Shown piece by piece: positions 1 to 9,082 of a DNA stretch of 64,000 nt. Location of the stretch: contig NC_019678.1 in the NCBI RefSeq assembly GCF_000316665.1, forward strand, positions 4,216,001 to 4,280,000, in the 5' to 3' direction. A program made the position numbers and the translations under genes. The DNA comes from Rivularia sp. PCC 7116 (lineage in GTDB: Bacteria > Cyanobacteriota > Cyanobacteriia > Cyanobacteriales > Nostocaceae). Below the pieces are notes generated by a model. It was not told the DNA's origin, made no database searches, and worked only from the letters and a program-made list of their open reading frames with translations. Every line of letters begins with the position of its first letter. Position 1 is the first letter of the stretch.

Positions 1-593
1 GCTACTTGTTGCTCGTGTTGCGGATAATTGTAACTATGCATCAACACCACAGCACAGCTACGAATTCCCGTATCGTAAACTGCTTGTAAATCTTTTCTTA
101 CTTCTTCGATATTTACTGCAATTAACTCATTACCCTTCGCATCATACCGCTCGTTAACTTCAACAACTTGCTCGTAAAGCATACTCGGTAAAACAATATG
201 ACGAGCAAAAATATCGGGACGATTTTGATAGCCGATTCGCAAAGCATCCTTGAATCCCTTAGTAATGACAAGTAAAACCCTGTCTCCCTTTCTTTCCAAT
301 AAAGCATTAGTAGCGACAGTAGTACCCATCTTCACCACTTCAATTTCTTGTGTCGGAATAGGTTGGTTGCCCTTAATTCCGAGAATATCGCGAATACCTT
401 GAATTGCAGCATCTTGATATTGTTCGGGATTTTCCGAAAGTAGCTTATAAACGATTACCCATTGTTGGTTAGGAAGAGGAACAATAAGAAAACGCTGGGG
501 ATGATTTGCGAGTTGGTTGATTGTAGATTGATTGTCAGTGACGGCGACAATATCGGTAAAAGTTCCACCCCTGTCAGCAAATACTTTTAGCAT
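1..593 (-). CDS. oplAH: 5-oxoprolinase / hydantoinase A-type protein, N-terminal part (runs off the window)
   Basis: An open minus-strand frame starts at ATG 591-593 and stays open to the window edge (about 197 codons). It begins MLKVFADRGGTFTDIVA; the DRGGTFTD motif marks the N-terminal hydantoinase A/oxoprolinase domain (ASKHA-like ATP-binding fold). Downstream motifs such as GTTVATNALLERKGDR and RSCAVVLMHSYNYPQHEQQ fit the same family. Family members hydrolyse 5-oxoproline to glutamate with ATP, acting in the cytosolic glutathione-recycling cycle. Full-length fused enzymes are about 1200 residues or more, so most of the gene lies outside. Whether it is a fused A+B protein cannot be seen here. 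Confidence 0.85.
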   Translation of the reverse strand, partial: MLKVFADRGGTFTDIVAVTDNQSTINQLANHPQRFLIVPLPNQQWVIVYKLLSENPEQYQDAAIQGIRDILGIKGNQPIPTQEIEVVKMGTTVATNALLERKGDRVLLVITKGFKDALRIGYQNRPDIFARHIVLPSMLYEQVVEVNERYDAKGNELIAVNIEEVRKDLQAVYDTGIRSCAVVLMHSYNYPQHEQQV

Positions 594-637
594 AATTTTG
601 ATTTTATAGGAGTACCCTTCATCACAGAATAATTTAT

Positions 638-663
638 GTAGAGACGCGATACATCGCGTCTAT
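638..663. repeat. Dispersed hairpin repeat (GTAGAGACG type)
   Basis: GACGCGAT at 643-650 pairs with ATCGCGTC at 653-660 after a GTAGA lead-in. Related short hairpins occur near 13196-13222 (GACGTAGC/GCTACGTC) and 58889-58916 (GACGTTGC/GCAACGTC). It is a dispersed intergenic palindrome with no visible coding role. Confidence 0.7.
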
Positions 664-721
664 ATAAGAGTTATCGTTATTTAATAAAGGTTTTTACGGG
701 AAACTTTATTCTTAATATACA

Positions 722-790
722 AGGGTGCTGTTAGACGCACGATAATGTTGTGATTTAAGGATTAATTTGGAATTCGTTTAACGCACCATC
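722..790. repeat. Dispersed intergenic repeat, AGGGTGCTGTTAGACGC type, copy 1
   Basis: The copy opens with AGGGTGCTGTTAGACGC and closes with AACGCACCATC, so its ends are partly inverted (GGTGC/GCACC). A second copy lies at 1201-1271, and relatives lie at 29761-29831 and 41655-41725. The rest of the 594-943 gap is AT-rich and holds no gene I can support. Confidence 0.7.
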
Positions 791-943
791 TTTGATTGAT
801 AATATTCACCATTCCTTGTTAATAAATCACCCTCACCCTGGAAGGGTGGGGCTATAGGAACAAAGCCCACCTTCGTGGGCTGAGTTACTAAAAATTTAAC
901 GAGATTATAATTAAAAAATATTGTATAGCTTTTTAATAAAAAT

Positions 944-1186
944 ATGATTGGAAGAGAGTGGTTGAGAACACTTCATACTAAACAACTTATTGAATTGAAA
1001 AATCGTTGCTATTCTCAACGTCTACTTAATGGGGGCTATATTTGTTGCGATGGTTATGAATTTAATATTGAAGAATTGAAACAAGTATTCAGTGAAAGAC
1101 CTCATATTCCGAATAGAGCAGAAACTAATATTATTCGTAGAAAATCAGCAAAATATAAAAAGAGATTGCATCAATCTAGTAAATAG
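944..1186 (+). CDS. Small hypothetical protein, 80 aa
   Basis: An 80-codon frame starts at ATG 944 and ends at TAG. The product is basic, lysine/arginine-rich at the C-terminus (IIRRKSAKYKKRLHQSSK), with two cysteines in YICCDGYEF and no membrane segment or signal peptide. I do not recognise the family. It stands alone between two copies of the GGTGC-ended dispersed repeat, and no clear Shine-Dalgarno sequence precedes it. Its short length makes a chance frame possible, although the composition looks protein-like. Confidence 0.45.
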   Translation: MIGREWLRTLHTKQLIELKNRCYSQRLLNGGYICCDGYEFNIEELKQVFSERPHIPNRAETNIIRRKSAKYKKRLHQSSK

Positions 1187-1200
1187 AAAATAATTTTTTG

Positions 1201-1271
1201 TAGGGTGCTGTTAGACGCAAGACAATTTTGTCATTTTACGAGCAATTTGGGATTCGTAAGGCGGCACCATC
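1201..1271. repeat. Dispersed intergenic repeat, AGGGTGCTGTTAGACGC type, copy 2
   Basis: This shares TAGGGTGCTGTTAGACGCA, the central CAATTTGG-ATTCGT block and a terminal GCACCATC with the copy at 722-790. The two copies bracket the 80-aa gene. The remaining gap to 1428 shows only a small hairpin around CACCGGGGAATGCAATTCCCCG. Confidence 0.7.
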
Positions 1272-1428
1272 CGTTATTAGTTCATTACAAAAACGGTTAA
1301 GGCTACTCTATACAATTTTTAATTAAAAGAGTACACCAAATTTATCATATTGTTTTCGCATACACCGGGGAATGCAATTCCCCGTCTAATAGCGAAAGTC
1401 CATTAAAATGGACTAAGAAAAATTGAGT

Positions 1429-1746
1429 CTACATATTTTTATAATCAGTTATCCAATTTCCTCTAGCATCCCCTTGAATAGATTTTACCGTTCCCAATAC
1501 TTTCTCAATTTCACGCGGTAATTTACGAACACCAGACATATAAATACAAGTTTCTTCTGGCTGAGTTGTTAAATAAATAATTCTTGCTTCGTAATCTGTT
1601 AAGCGTTCAATGTTGACATATCCGACAACTTCAATATCTTCTGGAATTTCGTATCTCTCTTGACTCAAAATATATCTTTGCTCTAATTTGTTAGCTATTG
1701 TATCGGTAACTTGTACAGTTTTAACAGGAGCTTTGTCTTTCGTCAT
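1429..1746 (-). CDS. Conserved-looking hypothetical protein, 105 aa
   Basis: A 105-codon frame starts at ATG 1744-1746. The product is soluble, with an acidic middle and alternating strand/helix character (VVGYVNIERL, ARIIYLTTQPEE, CIYMSGVRKLPREIE). I cannot assign a family. It has no signal peptide or transmembrane segment. It is transcribed away from the downstream hicBA pair, so it is probably not part of that toxin-antitoxin unit. Base composition and codon use look like those of neighbouring real genes. Confidence 0.6.
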   Translation of the reverse strand: MTKDKAPVKTVQVTDTIANKLEQRYILSQERYEIPEDIEVVGYVNIERLTDYEARIIYLTTQPEETCIYMSGVRKLPREIEKVLGTVKSIQGDARGNWITDYKNM

Positions 1747-1854
1747 AATATTAAATTGTTTCTGTTCTGCTTTTATATTAACTTGGGATATGGGGATTTT
1801 ATCAATCAGCTAAAGCTAAAATGGCTTATATAGCTTTACATGAGAGAATGGGCA

Positions 1855-2055
1855 ATGAAAATCAAAGCAGTAATCTGGCAAGAAGATGATTTATGGTGTG
1901 GTTCTGTACCAGCCTTACCTGGTTGTCATACTTGGGGTAATAGTTACGAACATTTGTTAGAAATGTTAGAAGATGCCATTCAAGGTTGGTTAGAAGTTGC
2001 TAGTGAAAGAGAACAGTTAGATCCACAGAAACAATTAGTTGAATTATCGCTATGA
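1855..2055 (+). CDS. hicB: HicB-family antitoxin
   Basis: The partial RNase H-like HicB fold is recognisable from MKIKAVIWQEDDLWCGSVPALPGCHTWGNS and the following helix EHLLEMLEDAIQGWLE. In HicAB systems HicB binds and neutralises the HicA mRNA interferase; many HicB proteins also repress their own promoter, but this short 66-aa form has no separate DNA-binding domain. I prefer ATG 1855 over the in-frame ATG at 1840 because family members begin MKxxAVIxxE. The last codon and stop overlap hicA by 4 bp, indicating translational coupling. Here the antitoxin comes first, the reverse of the classical hicA-hicB order. Confidence 0.85.
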   Translation: MKIKAVIWQEDDLWCGSVPALPGCHTWGNSYEHLLEMLEDAIQGWLEVASEREQLDPQKQLVELSL

Positions 2056-2261
2056 AAGCTGTTTCGGGAAAAGCAATGTGTAAGATTCTTGAACGACAAG
2101 GTTGGGTGTTAAAAAGAGTCACTGGGAGTCATCACATTTACTCGAAAGAAGGGGTAGACTCGATTATTTCTGTTCCCGTTCATAGCAATCGCGATTTACC
2201 AACTGGTACATTAAAAAGTATTATGAAAGATGCAGCACTTGAGGAAGAAGATTTAAGTTGA
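2052..2261 (+). CDS. hicA: HicA-family mRNA interferase toxin
   Basis: This 69-aa protein has the dsRBD-like HicA fold: SGKAMCKILERQGWVLKRVTGSHHIY, then the strand SVPVHSNRDLPTGTLKSIMKDA. The histidine in GSHHIY is the conserved catalytic residue of the family. HicA cleaves mRNA when released from HicB. The start ATG overlaps the hicB stop (ATGA). Length and motif are intact, so the toxin is probably functional. Typical targets are translating mRNAs during stress; no specific cue can be read from this locus. Confidence 0.88.
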   Translation: MKAVSGKAMCKILERQGWVLKRVTGSHHIYSKEGVDSIISVPVHSNRDLPTGTLKSIMKDAALEEEDLS

Positions 2262-2381
2262 CAGTAACATATTAATAAAAAATGGTGCGTTACGCTTTCG
2301 CAATAACACAATGGCAATATTGGGGGAAGAAAATCTACACCCCAATTTGCCTCCCCTACAAATTTATTTATTATTTATTCC

Positions 2382-5300
2382 CTACTCTTCAACAACTTTC
2401 CTAGCTGCTAAATACTCATACATTTTCCATCTTTGATTAACTTCTACTTGCGCTTCTTCCATCAATTGTTTTGCAATCTCTGGCTTAGTTTTCTTTAACA
2501 TTTTGAAGCGATTTTCTCTGTACATGGATTCTTCTGGGGAATTTTTCGGCTGCCGCATATCTAGCTGCAAGGGATTTCTACCTTGTTTAACTAAATCGGG
2601 ATTGTAACGATAAAGTAACCATCTTCCCGATTCTACTAAGGCTTTTTGATTGCTCATTGCCGTACTCATATCTATTCCATGAGCGATACAGTGACTGTAA
2701 GCAATGATTAATGATGGCCCTTCATAGGCTTCTGCTTCTAAAAATGCTTTTAAGGTATGTTCGTCTCTGGCTCCTAATGCTACGCTGGCTACGTAAATAT
2801 TTCCGTAGGTCATGGCAATCAATCCTAAATCTTTTTTTCCAGCAGGCTTACCGCTAGCGGCAAATTTAGCCACTGCTGCTTTAGGAGTAGATTTAGACGA
2901 TTGTCCGCCAGTATTGGAATACACTTCGGTATCCATCACCAACACGTTAACATTACGACCGCTGGCAAGTACGTGATCTAGTCCTCCGAAGTCGATGTCA
3001 TAAGCCCAACCATCACCGCCAACTATCCAAACGCTCTTTCTAACTAAATAATCAGCCAAAGATTTGAGATTATTAATTTTATCTTTACCTTCTCTGCTGT
3101 TTTTTAACTCTTCTGCCAACCGTTCTTTTAACAACTCAACTCTTTCTCTTTGCTCCCAAATATCGGCTTCTGTCTTCTGGGGTGCATTTAAAATTGAACC
3201 TGCTAAACCTGGAGGAAGTAAACTTTTATAATCGTCTCCATAAGCTAATTCCTGCAACAACTCCCCAGCATATTCGGCTTTTTTATCCACTGATAACCGG
3301 AAACCAAAACCGAATTCAGCGTTATCTTCAAATAAACTATTACTCCAAGCCGGACCTCTGCCTTCGGCGTTTTTTGTCCAAGGTGTCGTCGGCAGATTGC
3401 CACCGAAGATTGACGAGCATCCCGTAGCGTTGGCTATTAAAGCGCGATCGCCAAATAGTTGACTCAGTAATTTCAAGTATGGTGTTTCGCCACATCCAGC
3501 ACAAGCACCTGAAAATTCAAATAAGGGTTCTTGTAATTGCTGTTGGCGAATTTGATTTAATTTCAGTTTATTTCTATCTGGTAGTGGTAATTTCAGAAAA
3601 TAATTCCAGTTTTCTGTTTCTTGCTCTCGTAAAGGCAGTTGTGACTCCATATTAATTGCCTTACGCTCGGAATTATTCTTATCTTTCGCCGGACAAATAT
3701 CTACACAAATATTACATCCAGTACAGTCGGAAGGTGCTACTTGAATAGTAAATTTTTCTTCTGCAAAGGCTTTATCTCTAGCATCGGTAGATTTAAAACT
3801 CGCGGGAGCATTGCTCAGTTCGCTCTCCTGATAAACTTTAGCGCGAATTGCAGCATGAGGACATACCATAACGCATTTACCGCACTGAACGCAGACATCC
3901 GGCTCCCAAACGGGAATTTCTTGGGCTACGTTGCGTTTTTCTAATTTAGAAGTACCTGTAGGGAATGTGCCATCAGCAGGTAATACGCTTACTGGTAATT
4001 CGTCTCCCCTTCCAGCCATCATTTTTTGCAGGGGGGAATCTGTGAGACGTTGCAATGCTACGTCTCTACAACCCGTAATACTTGATTTATCAACTTGGAC
4101 TTTGTGTAAATTATCCAGGGTATTATCTACAGCTTGCAGATTCATCGCGACGACTTTATCGCCTTTTTTACCGTAAGTTTTTTTAATCGAATATTTTATT
4201 TTTTCTATGGCTTCATCCTGCGGTAAAACACCAGCTAAGGCAAAGAAACAGGTTTGCATGATGGTATTAATTCTTCCACCCATGCCGCTGTTGCGAGCAA
4301 CTTCGTTGGCATTGATGACGTAAAATTTCAGTTGCTTGTCAATAATTTGCTGCTGTGCTTTTGCGGGAAGATGTTGCCATACTGTTTCGGGATCATAGGG
4401 GCTATTTAACAAAAATGTTGCACCAGACACGGCATTCTGCAACACATCGACTCGCTCTAAAAACGTCCATTGATGACAACCGATAAAATTGGCTTTGTCA
4501 ATTAAATATGTAGAGCGAATTAGCTGGGAACCAAAACGCAAATGGGAAACCGTCATCGAACCCGATTTCTTCGAGTCGTAGACAAAATAGCCTTGGGCGT
4601 AATTGTCTGTTTCCTCACCAATAATTTTGATCGAGTTTTTATTCGCTCCCACAGTACCATCGGAACCCAAACCGTAAAACATAGCTCTGACAACATTCTC
4701 TGCTTCTGTAGAAAAGCTAGAATCGTAATCGAGAGAAGTCTGAGTTAAGTCATCATTAATACCGACAGTAAAATTATTTTGCGGTTTTTCCCGAGCTAAA
4801 TTATCGTAAATAGCCAGCACCATCGCCGGGGTAAATTCTTTGGAAGAAAGTCCATACCTTCCACCAACAATTTTCGGTAAATTTCCCTTATCCCAACTTT
4901 GATAAATCGCCGTCACAACATCTAAATACAAGGGTTCCCCAGGGCTACCGGGTTCCTTGGTGCGATCTAAAACAGCAATTGATTTTACCGTGCTGGGTAA
5001 TGCTTTTACAAATAGCTCTGCGTCAAATGGACGAAACAGTCTAACTTTGATAACCCCCCACTTTTCACCGCGAGCATTGGTATAATCAATCGTTTCATGT
5101 ACTGTCTCGCAACCGGAACCCATCAAAACTATTATCTTTTCGGCATCGGGAGCGCCATAATATTCAAAAACCCGATAATATCTACCAGTTTGTTTTCCGA
5201 ACTCATCCATTACCTGCTGCACAATTCCTGAGCAAGCATCATAATAAAGATTAATTCGTTCCCGAGCTTGAAAATAAACATCTGGGTTTTGCGCCGTACC

Positions 5301-5948
5301 GCGTAAAACTGGATTGTCGGGAGTTAAAGCGCGATTTCTGTGGGCAAATATTAATTCATCATCAATTAAAGCCTCTAAATCTTCTGGTTGTAAAAGTTCT
5401 ACCTTTTGAATTTCATGGGAAGTGCGGAAGCCGTCGAAAAAGTGAAGAAATGGAACTCTGGCTTTGAGAGTTGCAGCTTGAGCAATTAAAGCAAAATCGT
5501 GAGCTTCCTGTACCGAAGCCGAACACAGCATAGCAAAACCCGTTGCCCTAGCCGCCATTACGTCACTTTGATCGCCAAAAATCGATAGAGCATGAGTAGC
5601 CAACGAACGCGCTGCAACGTGGATAACTGCGCTGGTGAGTTCCCCGGCAATTTTATACAAATTGGGAATCATCAACAGCAAACCTTGAGATGCAGTGAAA
5701 GTAGTAGTCAGGGAACCCGTTTGTAAAGCACCATGTACCGCAGCCGCAGCACCACCTTCGCTTTGCATTTCAACTACGCTCGGAATGGTACCCCATAAGT
5801 TGCGATTACCTCCAGCAGCCCAGGCATCAGCCCATTCACCCATTGAAGAAGAAGGAGTAATGGGATAAATCGCAATCACTTCGTTCAAACGGTAAGCAAC
5901 CCGAGCAACCGCTTCATTTCCATCAATTGTTGCAAACTTGTTCATCAC
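2382..5948 (-). CDS. nifJ: Pyruvate:ferredoxin (flavodoxin) oxidoreductase NifJ
   Basis: The 1188-aa, full-length single-chain PFOR converts pyruvate and CoA to acetyl-CoA and CO2, reducing ferredoxin or flavodoxin. Domains in order: the N-terminal pyrimidine-binding domain (IAIYPITPSSSMGEWADAW near residue 30), the CoA/domain III region, two 4Fe-4S motifs (CVQCGKCVMVCP near 684; CTGCNICVDICP near 741), and the TPP-binding domain with CAGCGETPY near 813, GGDGWAYDIDFGGLDH and YSNTGGQSSKSTPKAA. All cofactor-binding cysteines are present. In diazotrophic cyanobacteria NifJ can feed electrons to nitrogenase and also acts in dark or reduced conditions. It is monocistronic here; no nif cluster is next to it. 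Confidence 0.97.
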   Translation of the reverse strand: MMNKFATIDGNEAVARVAYRLNEVIAIYPITPSSSMGEWADAWAAGGNRNLWGTIPSVVEMQSEGGAAAAVHGALQTGSLTTTFTASQGLLLMIPNLYKIAGELTSAVIHVAARSLATHALSIFGDQSDVMAARATGFAMLCSASVQEAHDFALIAQAATLKARVPFLHFFDGFRTSHEIQKVELLQPEDLEALIDDELIFAHRNRALTPDNPVLRGTAQNPDVYFQARERINLYYDACSGIVQQVMDEFGKQTGRYYRVFEYYGAPDAEKIIVLMGSGCETVHETIDYTNARGEKWGVIKVRLFRPFDAELFVKALPSTVKSIAVLDRTKEPGSPGEPLYLDVVTAIYQSWDKGNLPKIVGGRYGLSSKEFTPAMVLAIYDNLAREKPQNNFTVGINDDLTQTSLDYDSSFSTEAENVVRAMFYGLGSDGTVGANKNSIKIIGEETDNYAQGYFVYDSKKSGSMTVSHLRFGSQLIRSTYLIDKANFIGCHQWTFLERVDVLQNAVSGATFLLNSPYDPETVWQHLPAKAQQQIIDKQLKFYVINANEVARNSGMGGRINTIMQTCFFALAGVLPQDEAIEKIKYSIKKTYGKKGDKVVAMNLQAVDNTLDNLHKVQVDKSSITGCRDVALQRLTDSPLQKMMAGRGDELPVSVLPADGTFPTGTSKLEKRNVAQEIPVWEPDVCVQCGKCVMVCPHAAIRAKVYQESELSNAPASFKSTDARDKAFAEEKFTIQVAPSDCTGCNICVDICPAKDKNNSERKAINMESQLPLREQETENWNYFLKLPLPDRNKLKLNQIRQQQLQEPLFEFSGACAGCGETPYLKLLSQLFGDRALIANATGCSSIFGGNLPTTPWTKNAEGRGPAWSNSLFEDNAEFGFGFRLSVDKKAEYAGELLQELAYGDDYKSLLPPGLAGSILNAPQKTEADIWEQRERVELLKERLAEELKNSREGKDKINNLKSLADYLVRKSVWIVGGDGWAYDIDFGGLDHVLASGRNVNVLVMDTEVYSNTGGQSSKSTPKAAVAKFAASGKPAGKKDLGLIAMTYGNIYVASVALGARDEHTLKAFLEAEAYEGPSLIIAYSHCIAHGIDMSTAMSNQKALVESGRWLLYRYNPDLVKQGRNPLQLDMRQPKNSPEESMYRENRFKMLKKTKPEIAKQLMEEAQVEVNQRWKMYEYLAARKVVEE

Positions 5949-6502
5949 TTTTCTATAAATATAGGAATTCGGTTTGATTTATAAATTTCAGAAACTAGGG
6001 ATTGGTAAATAAAAAAAGCGAGTAAAATGCTGCTACTGTGGGAACTTGTAGCGAAGGTTAAAAAGTATTAGTCAGTATTGTTAAAATAAACCCTGATGTA
6101 CAAATATCTCATCCCTAAGTATGAAAGCATCTCATACTTATTACCTGGTGTACTCAAAATATAAAAGTCTGATATCAAAGGATTTTTATTCTTTTTTAAA
6201 AAAAATAAGGGTATAGGTTCGGGTGATTTTACAAAAGTTTTGAAAATATTTTTTACCCGACATCCAGCAAAAGTGCGGCTATAATTACAACGTCTCAGGC
6301 TTAGATACTGCGGGATTTTTGTCAAATTAAAATGCTCCCAGCATTCTGTTTTATGAATACAGCAAGTAAATTTTTGTAAACATGAATTAGAAACTGGAAT
6401 TATTAGTTAAAATAATTTGTTATTTTTTTAAGACTTGATGCCTTTACACTTTATTGGTAAAAATACCTTACAAATTAAATTAGTTATTGAGGAGTCTACT
6501 AA
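5949..6502. other. Intergenic region between divergent nifJ and the TM-helix-repeat gene
   Basis: This 554-bp AT-rich gap must hold the nifJ promoter and the promoter of the plus-strand membrane protein gene. An 85-codon minus-strand frame (6068-6325) is present but unconvincing. GAGGAG at 6490-6495 is a good Shine-Dalgarno for the GTG start at 6503. I see no RNA gene or clear operator. Confidence 0.5.
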
Positions 6503-8086
6503 GTGTTAACGAAAGCGAACGGGTGTATTATAAATTTGAAATTAGCAACAACAAATATTTCCGAATTAGCTACAGATTTTATTAAAGATATTAACATAAG
6601 TTTTGATTCATCTATTATAAATGTCGTTGCAGCTTTAGTTATTATTCTATTCGGTTTTCTTTTATCAGCGATTGCCGCATCTGCAAGTAAAAAGATTTTA
6701 AAGCGGATTGAGTTAGACGAGCGTATTGCTTCTATATTTGAAGATAATTCTAGAGAATTAGAAAATTTTCAGCTAGAGCAATGGATACCGATAGGAGTTT
6801 TCTGCATTCTCTTTGGAATTACTGTAATAGCTTTTCTCGAAGCGCTAAAATTGCAGCAGTTTACAGCTCCTATTAATGCTTTTTTAGAAGAGATTTACCG
6901 CTACCTGCCTAAGTTGGGTGCGGCAGTAATATTATTAGTTGTTGGTTGGCTGCTTGCGAATGGATTGCGATTAGCAGCAACTCGTGGTCTAGATTTTTTG
7001 AGATTGGAAGAGCGTTTAAATAATCAACTGCAAAACCACAGAGAAGAAAATAGATTTTCTCTAAAAAATACAATTCCTCAAGCTTTATATTGGTTTGTTC
7101 TTCTTTTCTTTGCGACAATCATTTTAGACGCTTTGGGTTTTCAAGGCACCTTAGAACCAGCAGAAAAATTAGTTGAAGAATTTTTGCTGTACCTACCAAA
7201 TATTTTAGGTGCAACATTGATTGGTGTAATAGGTTGGTTTACAGCTAAAGCAGTAAGTCAAATTACCAGTAATTTTTTAGCTTCTATAGGAATTGACCGA
7301 TTAGGAGTTAAATTTGGTATGAGTACAAATAGCCAAAGCTCTTTATCGTGGCTTGGTGGAACTTTCGCTTCTAGTGTAATTCTAATTTACACGGCGATCG
7401 CCATTTTCAATAAGCTGAATATTGAAGCAATCTCCGAACCAATTATTCTCGTGCTGAGTCAGGTATTCACTGTCATACCTCAAGTGTTTACCGCTGGTGC
7501 GATTTTAGCAATCGGTTACATCACAAGTAAATATGTGGCGAAATTATTGACTAGTCTCTTGAGAGGCATGAATTTTGATAACCTCTTCTTCTGGCTTGGT
7601 TTACCAGTTCAACAATCCCGATTTCAAAACAACTCTGCGACAAAAACACCATCAGAAATAGCTGGCATTATGGCGATGGTTGCCATCATCCTATTTGCGA
7701 CAATATCGGCAATAGATATTTTAAATATAACTGCATTAACAGCGCTCATGCAGGGGCTAATTATCGTATTTGGTAGTATCTTAGCTGGTTTATTAGTTTT
7801 GGCAATCGGTTTATATTTCGCCAACTTAGCCTTCAACTTAATTATTACATCAGGTGTTTCTCAAGCGCGAATCTTAGCACAAACAGCGCGTGTGACAATT
7901 ATTGCCTTTGTGGGCACAATGGCATTACAACGGATAGGGATAGCAACGAATATTGTTAACCTGGCTTTTGGACTTTCCCTTGGCGCAATTTCGGTAAGTG
8001 TTGCTCTCGCAATTGGTTTAGGAACCCGAGAAATTGCTGGAGGGTTGGTTAAACAATGGTTAAAGGAGTTAGGAATTAGAAGTTAG
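6503..8086 (+). CDS. Mechanosensitive-channel-like membrane protein with conserved TM-helix repeats
   Basis: This 527-aa integral membrane protein starts at GTG 6503 behind GAGGAG. It repeats a unit of the TM_helix (PF05552) type: LPKLGAAVILLVVGWLLANGL (about 130-150), LPNILGATLIGVIGWFTAKAV (about 240-260), VIPQVFTAGAILAIGYITSKY and FGSILAGLLVLAIGLYFANLA. A first long hydrophobic helix lies near residues 38-60. Proteins with these repeats are annotated as mechanosensitive ion channel family, but the MscS beta domain is not evident, so channel function is inferred only from the repeats. It is followed at 118 bp by another membrane protein gene on the same strand. Confidence 0.8.
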   Translation: MLTKANGCIINLKLATTNISELATDFIKDINISFDSSIINVVAALVIILFGFLLSAIAASASKKILKRIELDERIASIFEDNSRELENFQLEQWIPIGVFCILFGITVIAFLEALKLQQFTAPINAFLEEIYRYLPKLGAAVILLVVGWLLANGLRLAATRGLDFLRLEERLNNQLQNHREENRFSLKNTIPQALYWFVLLFFATIILDALGFQGTLEPAEKLVEEFLLYLPNILGATLIGVIGWFTAKAVSQITSNFLASIGIDRLGVKFGMSTNSQSSLSWLGGTFASSVILIYTAIAIFNKLNIEAISEPIILVLSQVFTVIPQVFTAGAILAIGYITSKYVAKLLTSLLRGMNFDNLFFWLGLPVQQSRFQNNSATKTPSEIAGIMAMVAIILFATISAIDILNITALTALMQGLIIVFGSILAGLLVLAIGLYFANLAFNLIITSGVSQARILAQTARVTIIAFVGTMALQRIGIATNIVNLAFGLSLGAISVSVALAIGLGTREIAGGLVKQWLKELGIRS

Positions 8087-8204
8087 GAGTTAGAAGTTAT
8101 TTTGGATTTTTAATTAGAAGTTAAAAAATAATTATATATCTCCGTCTTCCCCATTTTCCCCCTATTACCCTTACTTGCTTGTTAATGATTCTAAATAAAT
8201 ACAC

Positions 8205-8933
8205 ATGAAAATTGGATTATGGTTATTGGCTACTTGGCTGCTTTATTCTTGTTTGGGTGCATTTCTTAATTTGGTGAATATGCCGTGGTGGGTATTTGTC
8301 TTTTACGGATTTTTAGCAGTCGGTTGGGCATCAGAATCCGCTAAATTTGTTGTGGGAATTGGTTTTTTTGGTGTTTGGTTTAAAGTCATTTCTTGGCTAA
8401 TAGCAATCGCAGCTTGTCTGGGATTATTAGTAGGTGTTTTCTTCGGGGCAATGGCTGGTAGTTGGGTAACTGGTGCATTAGTAGGTTTGGGAATCGGAAC
8501 TCTTGCTGGGCTGGGAGTAATAGTTAGTGCTTGGCTAACTTATAATGTTTTCTTTGTTACTGCTAAGCGTAAAAAAGCGAAATCGTCTAATGCCAAAAAA
8601 TCTTCTCAAGGAGTTTCTGGTAATATTGATAATTTAAATGCGAAAATAATAGTCGAAACTATTTGGTCAACCTTTAAAGGAGTTGGTTTAGCAGGAATTG
8701 CCGTTTTGGGTTGTTACATGGGTGGCAAGTATGGTTTCGGTGGCGCATATGGTTTAGCTACTGCCACTGTTTGGGCATTGTTATTAGGTGGCATTCTTTT
8801 TCTTGCAGCTTCCGAACTCAAGCGTCGTTTGAGCAATTACAAAGCTTTTGTTTTATTATCTACTGTTCTGGAAATAGCATTAATTAGCGGTTATATAATT
8901 AGTTTTTCTTTTCCACTTGGTAAAGCCATATGA
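8205..8933 (+). CDS. Hypothetical polytopic membrane protein, 242 aa
   Basis: This is a very hydrophobic product with about seven predicted membrane segments, including residues 3-22, 28-45, 60-75, 80-95, a Gly/Ala-rich pair near 95-115, and three more after residue 160. A basic cytoplasmic loop rich in K and S (KRKKAKSSNAKKSS near 122-138) separates two halves, each carrying glycine-rich helices (GALVGLGIGTLAGLGVIV; GGKYGFGGAYGLATATV). The glycine motifs recall oligomeric channel or glycine-zipper proteins, but I cannot name a family. It follows the TM-helix-repeat gene on the same strand and may be cotranscribed with it. Confidence 0.65.
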   Translation: MKIGLWLLATWLLYSCLGAFLNLVNMPWWVFVFYGFLAVGWASESAKFVVGIGFFGVWFKVISWLIAIAACLGLLVGVFFGAMAGSWVTGALVGLGIGTLAGLGVIVSAWLTYNVFFVTAKRKKAKSSNAKKSSQGVSGNIDNLNAKIIVETIWSTFKGVGLAGIAVLGCYMGGKYGFGGAYGLATATVWALLLGGILFLAASELKRRLSNYKAFVLLSTVLEIALISGYIISFSFPLGKAI

Positions 8934-9014
8934 GCTAATTGTTCGTGAATGGGAGCATAGCATAGTGCTTAGTTAGGTTTAAGGTTTAAGGTTAAAGGTC
9001 AAAGGTTTAAGATT

Positions 9015-9049
9015 GTAGGTTGGCTTGAACGAAGTAAAACCTAACCTAC
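9015..9049. repeat. Mini inverted repeat GTAGGTTGG...CCTAACCTAC
   Basis: A 35-bp element whose ends match the terminal inverted repeats of the longer MITE-like copies at 51901-52091 and 52293-52512. The stretch before it (8970-9010) is a run of AAGGTTTAAGG-like short repeats. Confidence 0.6.
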
Positions 9050-9082
9050 AAAAAGCTTTATCGAACTAAAAAAGCTTTTAAT

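Noticed and set aside
6068-6325. 85-codon minus-strand frame in the nifJ upstream region
   Set aside because: Composition is not protein-like, the frame covers likely promoter DNA, and no family pattern is visible.
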